Below are positions 54,593 through 64,000 of a stretch of DNA of 64,000 bases, one piece after another. Below the pieces are notes generated by a model. The model worked only from the letters and a program-made list of their open reading frames with translations, was not told the origin of the DNA and ran no database searches. The DNA comes from Luidia sarsii (Eukaryota > Echinodermata > Asteroidea > Paxillosida > Luidiidae). Within the stretch, counting starts at the first letter, position 1. Each line of letters begins with the position of its first letter. The stretch lies in NCBI GenBank assembly GCA_949987565.1, contig OX465109.1, positions 13,967,400-14,031,399 on the forward strand, read 5' to 3'. The position numbers and the translations under genes were made by a program.

Positions 54593-54805
54593 TTAGTGGG
54601 CCTGACGTTTTGATCCTAGCAGGACCTTTCTCAAAGGACCTTTCTCTGCCTTTGATAAAGCTCCTGCTAGGATCGAAATGTCAGGCCCACTAAATTTTGA
54701 GATTTGCATTTTGGTAATTTTAATCAGTAAGCAGTTTGCAACATTTTTGTATATATATAGTTTCGATCCTAGCAGGACCTTTCTCAAAGGCAGAGTGACA
54801 AGGAC
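54593..54805. ncRNA. three hammerhead-like modules in minus/plus/minus order
   Basis: 54601-54640 (minus; GAAAC reads AAAAC), 54650-54690 (plus; core UUGAUAA, GAAAU) and 54767-54800 (minus; truncated after GAAAC). The outer pair mirrors the middle one, making a small palindrome at the PLE 3' end. Confidence 0.5.
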
Positions 54806-55008
54806 AAAACAGATACATGTAGATAAAGGAAGGGGGGGGTGAATAGGACACGGATGAGAAACAGAGGACAAAGACTGAAGCTGGTAGGGAGAGATCAAAG
54901 GGAAGGGCAAGGAATAGGGTAGGGATTAGTGAGAAGAGGGAGAAAGATCAAAGAGAGAAGTGTGAAGGACTGAACACAAAAGAAGGATTATCAGAAAGCT
55001 GCATGGTG

Positions 55009-55937
55009 TTAGTCGTTACCCTCCTGGATGTTGAGACCATGTGGTTGAATAGTCCGAAGACGCTTCATCCACATTTTCTCACGGCTAAGACGGACAGCAT
55101 TACTACGATGACCAAGTGATTCTATGCCCAGTACACTCATATCTGATATCGAATGATCAGGGAGATTGAAGTGATACCCAATAGGGGTGTCCATTTTACC
55201 AGTTTTTATAGTAGACCTATGGCCATAGATCCGTTTTTTGAGGGTGTTTTTGGTCTCGCCAACATACTGAATATTACAAACTCTACAAGAGATGAGGTAT
55301 ATGATGTTGGAGGTAGTGCACGTGATACAGCCATAGGTCGTGTGGGTAGTTCCAGAAGAATGTCCATTGAAAGAGTCTATTTCCTTGACATGTGTCTTGC
55401 AAACAATGCATTTCGAGGTACACTTAAATGTACCAAATTTGGTTGGAGGTGAAGAGTCCAAAGGGGGAACCTCTGCTCGGACAATTAAGTCACGCAGGTT
55501 ACGGGGGCGCCTGTAAGCCAAAACAGGCGAATTTGGAATGGCATCAGCCAAACGATCTGAAGTGTGGAGAATATGGTGGTTTTCCTTAGTTATCTTCCTG
55601 AGAGGAGGAAGAGGAGGGTGGTAGGAAGTAACTAAGGGAACCTTGGGCTTGTCCTTGGGACCTGGTGGCTTTTGTTTTAGTGCCGAACTTCTGGGAATGG
55701 AATAGACTTTGGCAATGGAGTTCTTCACTTGGCGAGAACTATAGCCTCTAGCAACCAAGTTACTGGCCAATACACGTGTATGGCGGCGAAAGTCAGACTC
55801 ATTGGAACATATGCGCCTCAATCTGAGGGCCTGGCTGTAAGCTATACCAGTCTTACAGTGTCTGGGGTGACAACTGGAGGAATGGAGATATTGATGAGTG
55901 TCGGTGGGCTTAGAATACAAGTCAGTAGTGTGAGTAT
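55009..55937 (-). pseudogene. PLE-A endonuclease half of copy 5
   Basis: It resumes after the insertion at TDLYSKPTDTHQYLHSSSC and stays open to EGND at 55009, covering the linker, CTSKCIVCKTH, IIYLISCRVCNIQYVGET and REKMWMKRLRTI. This is the best-preserved endonuclease reading frame in the window. Open-frame extension up to 56271 comes from the inserted element and is not part of the protein. Confidence 0.9.
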
Positions 55938-56639
55938 TAAGCTTGGGCGGTTCTCCCGGTTCCAAGTGGAACCGCGGTTCCAAAATGGGAACCGGAACCG
56001 TGGTTCCGTTTTTTTTTGGAACCGGGTACCCGCTTTGGACGGTTCCCGCTTCAGAGGAACCGGTTCCAAACTCTGTGGCCAGCGCGGCCCAGCGCACATT
56101 TAGCGAACACGCAGTCACGCAATGGCCTGGCCCCAACCATGGATAACTTATGCAATGTTGGTTTGTACATGCACAGTGCAATGGGAGCATGACACATGTA
56201 CATGTACAATTTACTTTGTATGCCTGTAAATTCACAACAATCGAACGCAGGCTGCTACTGTGGTACTGCACGTGGCAGCAATAAGCAACGCATTGAATGA
56301 CCCCATTCGATCGTGGATAATTCTGTACGCATACATTGTACTACAGCCTACACGCACTGTACTTGTGTTGCCATGTGGTGCAAGTCTGAGTAGGGCTCCC
56401 AAGCATGTGTGATTTCATCAGTATTTCATCGGCTACCAATGCCCAATCACGCGATTCTTTTACAGACCACATGGTTGTGACGGGTTCACTTGGCTCCCTA
56501 GGCAGAGATATATTTATCTCGTCTTGTTACTTGTGTTCTTACATTGTTCTGCACGTACATACGGCCGGACTCGCGCGGCTCCAGCGTAGGACTCGGCTAT
56601 TGCACGATTGCATTGGACTCGGACCCGGTTCCTTCGCGG

Positions 56640-56890
56640 GGGGGAGGTACCAGATTTGGAACCGGGTATTTGGCTCGGGAAGTGTCCCAGCTTTGGAACC
56701 GGGTATTTGGCTCGGGAAGTGTCCCAGGTTTGGAACCGGGTATTTGGCTCGGGAAGTGTCCCAGCTTTGGAACCGGGTATTTGGCTCGGGAGGTGTCCCA
56801 GCTTTGGAACCGGGTATTTGGCTCGGGAGGTGTCCCAGGATTGGGACCGGTCCCAAGTTTGGAACCGGGTAATTGGCTCGGGAGGTGTCC
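56640..56890. repeat. 38-bp minisatellite inside hAT-like element
   Basis: About six units containing GGAACCGGGTATTTGGCTCG and GGAAGTGTCCCAG. Confidence 0.9.
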
Positions 56891-56899
56891 CAGGAATGG

Positions 56900-57420
56900 A
56901 GTTTCGGTACGGCGTGGCGTGGGGTGGGGTTCGTGTATTGCTATGGCAGCGGATTCGGTACAGCGTTGTGTGGGGTGGGGTTCGTGTATTGCTATGGCAG
57001 CGGATTCGGTACGGCGTTGTGTGGGGTGGGGTTCGTGTATTGCATGGGAGCGGATTCGGTACAGCGTTGTGTGGGGTGGGGTTCGTGTATTGCATGGGAG
57101 CGGATTCGGTACGGCGTTGTGTGGGGTGGGGTTCGTGTATTGCATGGGAGCGGATTCGGTACGACGTTGTGTGGGGTGGGGTTCGTGTATTGCATGGGAG
57201 CGGACTCGGTACGGCGTGGGGTGGGTTGGGGTTCGTGTATTGCATGCATGGCAGCGGATTCGGTACAGCGTTGTGTGGGGTGGGTTCGTGTATTGCTATG
57301 ACAGAGGATTCGGTACGGCGCGCCGCGTTGTGTGGGGTGGGGTTCGTGTGTTGCATGGGAGCGGATTCGGTACAGCGTTGTGTGGGGTGGGGTTCGTGTA
57401 TTGCACGGGATTCGGGACAG
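56900..57420. repeat. ~48-54-bp minisatellite inside hAT-like element
   Basis: About ten units containing GTGGGGTGGGGTTCGTGTAT, TGCATGGGAGCGGATTCGG and TACAGCGT. Length varies by small indels. Confidence 0.9.
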
Positions 57421-57860
57421 TGTTGGGTTCGAGTTTTGCGTGGGATTCGGGACCACGTGCATCTCGGGGTATTGCGTGGGATTCGGGACCACGTGCGTCT
57501 CGGGGTATTGCGTGGGATTCGGGACCACGTGCGTCTCGGGGTATTGCGTGGGATTCGGGACCACGTGCGTCTCGGGGTATTGTATGGGATTCGGGACGGC
57601 GTGGGGCTATGATGTTGCACGGGATTCGGGACGGCGTGGGGCTATGGTGTTGCACGGGATTCGGGACCGCGTGGGGCTATGGTCTTGCACGGGATTCGGG
57701 ACCGCGTGGGGCTCGGGATCGCGTACGTGGGGCCCCGGTGTTGCTCGGGATTCTGGACTGCGTGGGGCTCGGGTATTGCTCAGGATTCGGGACCGCGCGG
57801 GGCTCGGGTATTGCTCGGGATATGGGACAGTGTTGGGTCCGAGTTTTGCGTGGGATTTGG
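57420..57860. repeat. ~36-bp minisatellite inside hAT-like element
   Basis: About eleven units containing GGGATTCGGGACC(A/G)CGTG and CTCGGG(G)TATTGC. The three arrays share GGGATTCGG-type words, so they may derive from one another. Confidence 0.88.
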
Positions 57861-58693
57861 GACTGACACGGCTATTTGCGCTAGCTGTCGGCTCCAGCGA
57901 TTGCTGGTGTTTGAATCGGGGACTGCAGGCGTTGGAATCGAGGACTCGGGAAGTAGCCACGTGGTACATTTTGTCTGTAGCGTACCTGCCGAAGTTATCC
58001 AAGTTACCTGGCCAACCATGCTGGCGCGCGTCCAATAAACAACCAAAAGGTAATGGCTTGACCCTTCCACTTTCTACGGGTGAATTTACTCAAAAGGTTT
58101 TATTCCCTGTTCTTAATATGCCATGCAGAATTGCTTTTGAATAGAGGATCGTAAAATCTAAACATGTTTTCAAATCTAAATCTATATCAATCTACGGTTT
58201 ATTCATCGGTGTACAGAAATTATTTTTTTCCATCGAAATGAAATCAAATCACCCCTTTTTTAAGAATGGGAAGACCCGAGTTTGGGTTTGGATGATTCCA
58301 TTCGTTTAACGGTTTCGTTATTGAACCGCGTTGTATTTTCCGTTAAAAATATTGGGCAAATGAGCAGCCAAACAATTCAAGCAAATCTTTTAAACATGTC
58401 TCATACATCCTATTGATACATAAAGGACAATCAGACTGCCAAACCAGCATTCGGTATACTTTATCAATGCATTGAAGCAAAATTAAGTCGCCATAAAAGA
58501 CGCGCATGTAGTTGAACCTTCCAAGCTCATGGCGGCGTCTGCGAAACCGCGCTCACTGAGGTCTTTTTGTTTTTTATTAAATCTTATGTTTTTCTTTGTT
58601 TTTTAGGAACCGGTTCTATCTCGGAACCGCGGTTCCTAACTGGAACCGGAACCGGTTCCCAAAATCCTGGAACCGCCCAAGCCTAGTGAGTAT

Positions 58694-60430
58694 TGAGGTC
58701 TTTCCAGACGGTGACGTCCAGAAAATGGGTCTGCTGGAGAGACTGCTCCTATGTGAATTTGATGGTCCTATGGAAGGAATTGATGTGGTCAAAGAAAGCA
58801 TTCAAGCTGCTACTGTCCCTAGTCCAAATGAAGAACACGTCATCTACTGTATGTATCTCCACCAAATCCAGGGACGGCATGGAGCCTCACTGAGCATGCG
58901 TTCCTCAAGGTCACCCATGAAGAGGCAGGCAAAGGAAGGAGCCATGCGCGTGTCCATGGCAGTGCCATGCCCTTGAAGATAGTGCTTGCCAAGAAAGGAG
59001 AAATTATTCTTGGCCAGCACTAGCCTCATGAGGGTGGTTATGTCGGAGATGGGTGGAGAAGACTGTTTTCCTTTGGCCAGGGCCGAGGAGCAAGCTTGAA
59101 TGCCTTCTTCCTGGGGGATGTTAGTGTATAGAGAGGAAACGTCAATAGTACCAATTATGGCAGTGGTAGGAATTTGATCCTTGACACTTTCCAACTTTCG
59201 CAGAAAGTCGGGAGTGCCATGGACGTATGAGGGGATTTGGGGAACTAAGGGTTTGAGAAAAGAGTCAATGAAAAGAGATTTGTGTTCCGTAGGTGAACCA
59301 TTGCCAGAGATGATGGGTCTGCCTCGGTTGTTGGTCTTGTGAATTTTCCTGGAGAAGGTAGAATCTGGCAGTTCTACAATTGATCGGTGATAGAAATCTG
59401 TGAGCTTTTTTACTCAAATGATCACGTGATCGCATGTCATCCAAAACTTCCTGAATTTGCTCTGAAAATTTGCCAGTGGGGTTAGAGTCCAGACATTTAT
59501 AGTGCTGGGGATTGTTAAGTTGGCGATTGGCTTCATCAATATATTTTTGGCAATCCATGATTACTACGGCTTACCCTTTATCTGCTGGCTTGATAATGAT
59601 GTCACCGCGGGAACGTAGAGTGTTGAGGGCAAGACGTTCTTCCCTAGGGAGATTGTCGTGGGGCTTACGGGTAAGATGAGAGGAGTTGGAAACTTGAGAA
59701 CTGACTGCTTGCGCATACGTTTCAAGGGCTGGAACACGGTTCTTAGGGGGGACCCAGGTGCTTTTTACTCGGAAAGGTTCTTCTTTACAGGAGCCAGAAT
59801 CGAAGAAGAACTCAGTCAGACGAAGTCTGCGGTAATACTCAGTGAGATCTTGACTGAGCATTACTTGGTCAACTTTGGGGGGAGTTGGACAAAAGTTCAA
59901 GCCCTTGGAAAGTAACGTATGCTCGGCGTCAGTTAGAGAAGAAGAGGAAAGGTTGACAACAGTGTTAGTGGGGGGTACAGGTGTAGACTGGGGACTGCGT
60001 CTGAAGCGGTGAGAACAGAACTGAGGTTAGAGAGACCTTTCTCAATCTCATCACTGAGATCCTTGTACTGGCTTTCAGAACAGCTGGAGCGGAGTTTGGA
60101 GTCCAGATTAGCAATGTCCTGGTGGACAGCCTGAAGGGTGATTTCGCATTGCTCAGAGAGGACCTTGATGAGCTGAATGGAAGCACTATAAAGAATTTAA
60201 TTCCATTTTTTCTGTAGATTGGGGGAGAGTTTTCCAATTTGAGGGGTGTGAGATATCTGTAAGCCAGTAGGGATTAGGCGAGAGACTGAGAAAAAGTTGT
60301 AGTTTTCTTGATGGAAAGTGTACCGAAGAGCCTTTTCTTGCAGTTTCAAGTTGAAAGAAACAGGATGGGTTATTCATATTAGTAAGAGCAAGAAACAAGA
60401 GACAAACACAGAATATAGACTTACAAACCA
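58694..60430 (-). pseudogene. PLE-A N-terminal domain and reverse transcriptase, broken
   Basis: In order: GLNFCPTPPKVDQVMLSQDL, DIIIKPADKG (then a TAA), VIMDCQKYIDEANRQL, RFYLL (frameshift), GTIDVSSLYTNIPQEEGI, then LQGHGTAMDTRMAPSFACLF. The catalytic block begins RYI and resumes as DDVFFIWTR after a 5-nt CAGTA insertion (about 58840), splitting the YIDD motif. The region continues to the thumb, where the hAT-like element starts. Upstream frames (60431-59965) are also shifted. RT residues known from PLEs are recognisable but not in one frame. Confidence 0.88.
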
Positions 60431-60620
60431 ACGGACGGACAGACTTACATACACACGATAGACAGGTCAGCGAGGAGGATCACCATGAGGGGATACAGCA
60501 ACATAAGGAAATGACTTAGGGTGATATACAAAAATGTTGCAAACTATAATTACCAAAATGTAAATCTTAAAATTTAGTGGACATGACGTTTCGATCCTAG
60601 CAGGACCTTTCTCAAAGACA

Positions 60621-61010
60621 GTGTTTAGATTATATCAAGATAATGTTCATGAGTCATGACAGAGGAAAATTTCGAGTAAGGGTCACTGGAAAAACACAAG
60701 GAGGGCAAATGGACTCTTCCATTTTGTCTGAAGGTAGTTGCATAATATTGTATGAAAGTTGTATGGCAAATTGTGAGAAATAATATGGATGAATGATTTC
60801 TTATTGATCATTACTGGAGTAATTTGTGTATCAATAGTGTACTATTACATAAGAGTTGGTCAAGAAGAGTATAAAAAGGAGCCCACACTGTTGCTCGTCC
60901 CCAGTCTTTCCTTGATCCTAGTATCAACATGACCTTGAGAGAATGATATGCTCTGCATAGTTCTAAAGGAGAGTCTGAGTTGTTGTTCAGTTCCATCATG
61001 GAGAACAAGT
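60621..61010. other. stretch between PLE and minisatellite, no feature recognised
   Basis: AT-rich sequence with no recognised domain or inverted ends. It may hold the 5' flank of the piggyBac-like element; a TTAA-flanked end was not found. Confidence 0.4.
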
Positions 61011-61044
61011 CCTAGAAGAGAAAGTTGCAGGATAGCCAGGGAGA

Positions 61045-62280
61045 GAAGGCACGCGGAGGAGAGGAGCGTGGAGGAGGGAATGAGCGTGGAGGAGGAAAGG
61101 AGCGTGGAGGAGGGAAGGAGTGTGGAGGAGGGAAGGAGCGTGGAGGAGGAAAGGAGCGTGGAGGAGGGAAGGAGCGTGGAGGAGGGAAGGAGCGTGGAGG
61201 AGGGAAGGAGCGTGGAGGAGGGAAGGAGCGTGGAGGAAGGAAGGAGTGTGGAGGAGGGAAGGAGTGTGGAGGAAGGAAGGAGTGTGGAGGAGGGAAGGAG
61301 CGTGGAGGAGGAAAGGAGCGTGGAGGAGGGAAGGAGCGTGGAGGAGGGAAGGAGCGTGGAGGAGGGAAGGAGCGTGGAGGAGGAAAGGAGCGTGGAGGAG
61401 GGAAGGAGCGTGGAGGAGGGAAGGAGCGTGGAGGAGGAAAGGAGCGTGGAGGAGGGAAGGAGCGTGGAGGAGGGAAGGAGCGTGGGGGAGGGAAGGAGCG
61501 TGGGGGAGGGAAGGAGCGTGGAGGAGGAAAGGAGCGTGGAGGAGGGAAGGAGCGTGGAGGAGGAAAGGAGCGTGGAGGAGGAAAGGAGCGTGGAGGAGGG
61601 AAGGAGCGTGGAGGAGGAAAGGAGCGTGGAGGAGGGAAGGAGCGTGGAGGAGGGAAGGAGCGTGGAGGAGGGAAGGAGCGTGGAGGAGGGAAGGAGCGTG
61701 GAGGAGGAAAGGAGCGTGGAGGAGGGAAGGAGCGTGGAGGAGGGAATGAGCGTGGAGGAGGAAAGGAGCGTGGAGGAGGGAAGGAGCGTTGAGGAGGGAA
61801 GGAGTGTGGAGGAGGGAAGGAGCGTGGAGGAGGAAAGAAGCGTGGAGGAGGGAAGGAGCGTTGAGGAGGGAAGGAGCGTTGAGGAGGGAAGGAGTGTGGA
61901 GGAGGGAAGGAGTGTGGAGGAAGGAAGGAGCGTGGAGGAGGGAAGGAGCGTGAAGGAGGGAAGGAGCGTGGAGGAGGGAAGGAGCGTGGAGGAGGGAAGG
62001 AGCATGGAGGAGGGAAGGAGTATGGAGGAGGGAAGGAGCGTGGAGGAGGAAAGGAGCGTGGAGGAGGGAAGGAGCGTGGAGGAGGAAAGGAGCGTGGAGG
62101 AGGGAAGGAGCGTGGAGGAGGGAAGGAGCGTGGAGGAGGGAAGGAGCGTGGAGGAAGGAAGGAGTGTGGAGGAGGGAAGGAGTGTGGAGGAGGGAAGGAG
62201 CGTGGAGGAAGGAAGGAGCGTGGAGAGAAGTCAGGGGAGGGCTCGCAGGAGCGTGGAGGAAGGAAGGAGCGTGGAAGGAA
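61045..62280 (+). repeat. 18-bp minisatellite (nearly 70 units) in frame with a transposase
   Basis: The unit is GGAGGAGGGAAGGAGCGT, with variants. In the frame that continues into the downstream piggyBac-like coding region each unit reads GGGKER. That frame is open except for three TGA codons (61790, 61862, 61880), each from GTGGAG changed to GTTGAG. The other frames are also mostly open (VEEGRS, WRREGA, and PPRSF or SSTLLP on the minus strand) because the unit has no stop. Confidence 0.92.
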
Positions 62281-64000
62281 GAAGACGCCTGGGAAAGGGA
62301 AACCCAAAAAGGGTTTCAAGCGACGTCAGGCTGAGGCCGAAGACCTGGAACTCCGACACGCTCTCCGAGTAAGTGCGAAAGAAGCCAAAGTGAGGATTGG
62401 GAGGAAGTACCGGGCCGTGGTCTGTACATCCTCCGAGAGTGAGGAGGAGCTTTTAGATGAAGCCATGGCGAGAAGCCAGTCCTCTTGCCCATCCTCAGTC
62501 AATGGAAGCATCACCTGGGAGGGCACTTCATCGCCTTCTGCCGTCGATGACACCTCTGATGAAGCAGAGAGGTGGAGGAGGATGAAGATGAGGAGTGGGT
62601 CGATGCTGTGGACCCCACTGAAGGAGGAGATGGGTCAGACGAGTCCGATAGCGAGGAAGATGACAGTGATGTCAATGAGCCATCTCCACCCAAGAAGCGC
62701 CACCCTCGTCGAGTGCGAAAGAGAGAAGTTGCTCCGGAGTCCGACGACGACCCAGACCCACCCTCCATATACCAGCCTGACTATCTGCCCGACGAAGATG
62801 GTTGGACCAGAAGTCTTTCAGAGGTATCCGTCAATCCCTTTCAAGGGAAACTACCCCAAGGCGCTAGGTTTACACGGTCCGACTCCCCACTTCATTTTTT
62901 CCGGCAGTTCTTCCCTTTGTCCCTGTTCCTCTCCATCATGGCTTGGGCAAACATCCAGCTGAAGAAGGCCAGGAAAAATGTCACTTCAATCGGAGAAATT
63001 AGAGCTTGGTTTGGGGTGCCCTAATGGGTGTCGTGAAAGTTGACAACTACCGCTCCTATTGGTCTTCCCACCCTGCACTTCACAACACAGCCATTTCTTT
63101 GACCATGACCCAGAATCGTTTTGACATTTTTAATCAACGAGTTCATACGTTGCAACGACCCATCTGCAGATCCGGATGCAATTGAAGACAGAGCACATCG
63201 GTACCTGGCCAAAAAGAAGAAGCCACTGTTCCCCCTGCAGCCAGTCTGGGATGCGGTGCGAAGCAGATGTCTCCGCAAATACAATGCCGCCAGGGAGCTA
63301 ACCATAGATGAAGCCATGATTAAATACCATGGCTTTAAGTCATCTGTAAGGAAGTTCTTCATGCCGCTGAAGCCGATACGAGCCGGCCTCAAGGTATACG
63401 TGTTGGCAGAGTCGGCAACTGGAGCCATTTTGAATTTCCTTGTCCACCCTCATGTTGATAAGCCCACAAAGATGGCAGACATCACCATGAAGGTGACAAA
63501 GCACCATCATGGAAGATATCAGGTCTCTACAGTGACAAGCTGTATACCTCCGCCCACACCGCCCGTCTCCTTTTGCATCAGAAGATGGATTTAACCGGGG
63601 CGGTGAAGTCCAACAGCAAAGGTCTACCGAAGGAGCTGCTCAATGTCGCTGCCAATACCACCCGCCAGCGAGCAGCCAACCTCAACAAAGCCCCCCGGGG
63701 GACCTTCTATGTCCGGCAATGCGGTCAGCTTGTCGCTGCAACATGGAAGGACAGCCGGTCATGTCATGATGACACTGTCCACTGGTCACCAGGGTTGGAG
63801 GGACCCGGTTGAAGATACCGTCTCTAGAAAAATCCCAGACAAGATAACAGGTCGTATCACCCGGAAAGAGATTCCAGCCCCTCCTCAAGCAATCGATTAC
63901 ACCCGCTTCATGGGCAGTGTCGACCGAGGACCAACTGCGAGCTTACCACACCTGCTCGCGAAAGTCGCAGTTTTGGTGGAAGAAGTTGCTGTACTTCTTG
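61883..64000 (+). pseudogene. piggyBac-type transposase, multiply frameshifted, runs off window
   Basis: After the GGGKER repeats the same frame gives TPGKGKPKKGFKRRQAEAED and ESEEELLDEAMARSQ. Frame shifts occur near 62570, 63015, 63115, 63525 and 63928. Pieces in order: acidic DSEEDDSDVNEP, ALMGVVKVDNYRSYWSSHP, KKPLFPLQPVWDAVRSRCL, LTIDEAMIKYHGFKSSVRKF (first catalytic Asp, 63307), YSDKLYTSAHTARLLLHQKM (second Asp, 63534), AVKSNSKGLPKELLN, HQGWRDPVEDTV, YTRFMGSVDRG (third Asp, 63922), then DQLRAYHTCSRKSQFWWKKL in a shifted frame (fourth Asp, 63929). All four Asp positions of DDE_Tnp_1_7 are thus present but spread over frames. Confidence 0.9.

Larger units (their letters stand above)
55938..58685. 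mobile_element. 2748-bp hAT-like non-autonomous element, 8-bp TSD
   Basis: Ends TAAGCTTGGGCGGTTC and GAACCGCCCAAGCCTA (complement TAGGCTTGGGCGGTTC) are typical of hAT elements. Exact 8-bp direct repeats GTGAGTAT flank it (55930-55937 and 58686-58693). Subterminal GGAACCGCGGTTCC palindromes repeat at both ends. The interior is minisatellite (56640-57860) plus AT-rich sequence; no transposase was found. Confidence 0.9.
54590..60620 (-). mobile_element. PLE family A, copy 5, near full length, split by hAT-like insertion
   Basis: It reads from a 5' terminal repeat (hammerhead-like motif at 60583-60620) through an N-terminal domain, RT and GIY-YIG endonuclease to a 3' terminal repeat at 54590-54800. 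A 2748-bp DNA element (55938-58685) interrupts it after the RT thumb. Without it the PLE is about 3.3 kb. Both ends share the text TTTTAAGATTTACATTTTGG, as expected for pseudo-LTRs. Confidence 0.88.

Noticed and set aside
55938..56271. N-terminal extension of the PLE endonuclease frame
   Set aside because: Those residues come from the inserted hAT-like element beyond the TSD, not from the PLE.
56514..57866. 440-aa plus and 368-aa minus open frames
   Set aside because: Both cover the minisatellites of a non-autonomous hAT-like element; composition is purely repeat-driven.
60860..62372. Very long open frames on both strands (Ser/Leu-rich, Pro/Arg-rich, VEEGRS-rich)
   Set aside because: They are readings of the 18-bp minisatellite, which has no stop in most frames; only the GGGKER frame has an argument (continuity with a transposase).

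Overview
This is eukaryotic nuclear DNA: a multi-exon animal gene with GT-AG introns, embedded in transposon-rich sequence with no bacterial-style operons. The element mix (DIRS tyrosine-recombinase retrotransposons with inverted ends, GIY-YIG Penelope-like elements, Ty3/Gypsy, piggyBac, many MITEs) and abundant TACATG arrays suggest a marine invertebrate. An invertebrate deuterostome (amphioxus, echinoderm or hemichordate) is my best guess; this is inference only.

Host gene. One cellular gene is recognisable: WDR12/Ytm1, a ribosome-biogenesis WD40 protein, on the minus strand. Seven exons between 19224 (ATG) and 6303 chain in frame into 256 codons (NLE domain plus the first WD repeats). The C-terminal exons must lie left of position 1. 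Its introns hold a DIRS element (1-~5560), three Penelope-like (PLE) insertions (6641-7591, 13345-15535, 17296-18308), a 447-bp MITE, SINE-like sequence and a 30-bp minisatellite.

19.3-26 kb: intergenic MITEs, foldbacks, simple repeats and tiny palindromic inserts, no convincing host gene. 26.4-27.2 kb: a snap-back PLE fragment. 27367-34997: an almost complete but broken Ty3/Gypsy element (minus strand) with 765- and 745-bp LTRs. 35-37.4 kb: foldbacks, a TACATG array and one copy of a ~1.4-kb repeat called E1 here (five copies in the window). 37.5-43.4 kb: a second DIRS element, nested with a MITE piece, a PLE scrap and a 2.1-kb TIR element, and missing its reverse transcriptase. 43.8-54.5 kb: MITE, E1 copies, PLE, a piggyBac relic, striking perfect hairpins and a 42-bp minisatellite. 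54.6-60.6 kb: a near-full-length PLE (minus) split by a 2748-bp hAT-like non-autonomous element with an 8-bp TSD. 61.0-64.0 kb: an 18-bp minisatellite of nearly 70 units running in frame into a frameshifted piggyBac transposase that leaves the window.

Most notable: (i) 21-27-bp palindromic inserts flanked by 9-bp direct repeats, and a 79-bp perfect foldback with a similar target duplication; (ii) hammerhead-ribozyme-like motifs at PLE ends, one family carrying a paired double change at core positions 3 and 8; (iii) the coding-frame minisatellite fused to a transposase; (iv) a DIRS recombinase whose catalytic Tyr position reads Cys. Every transposon protein seen is broken, so these are mostly relics.
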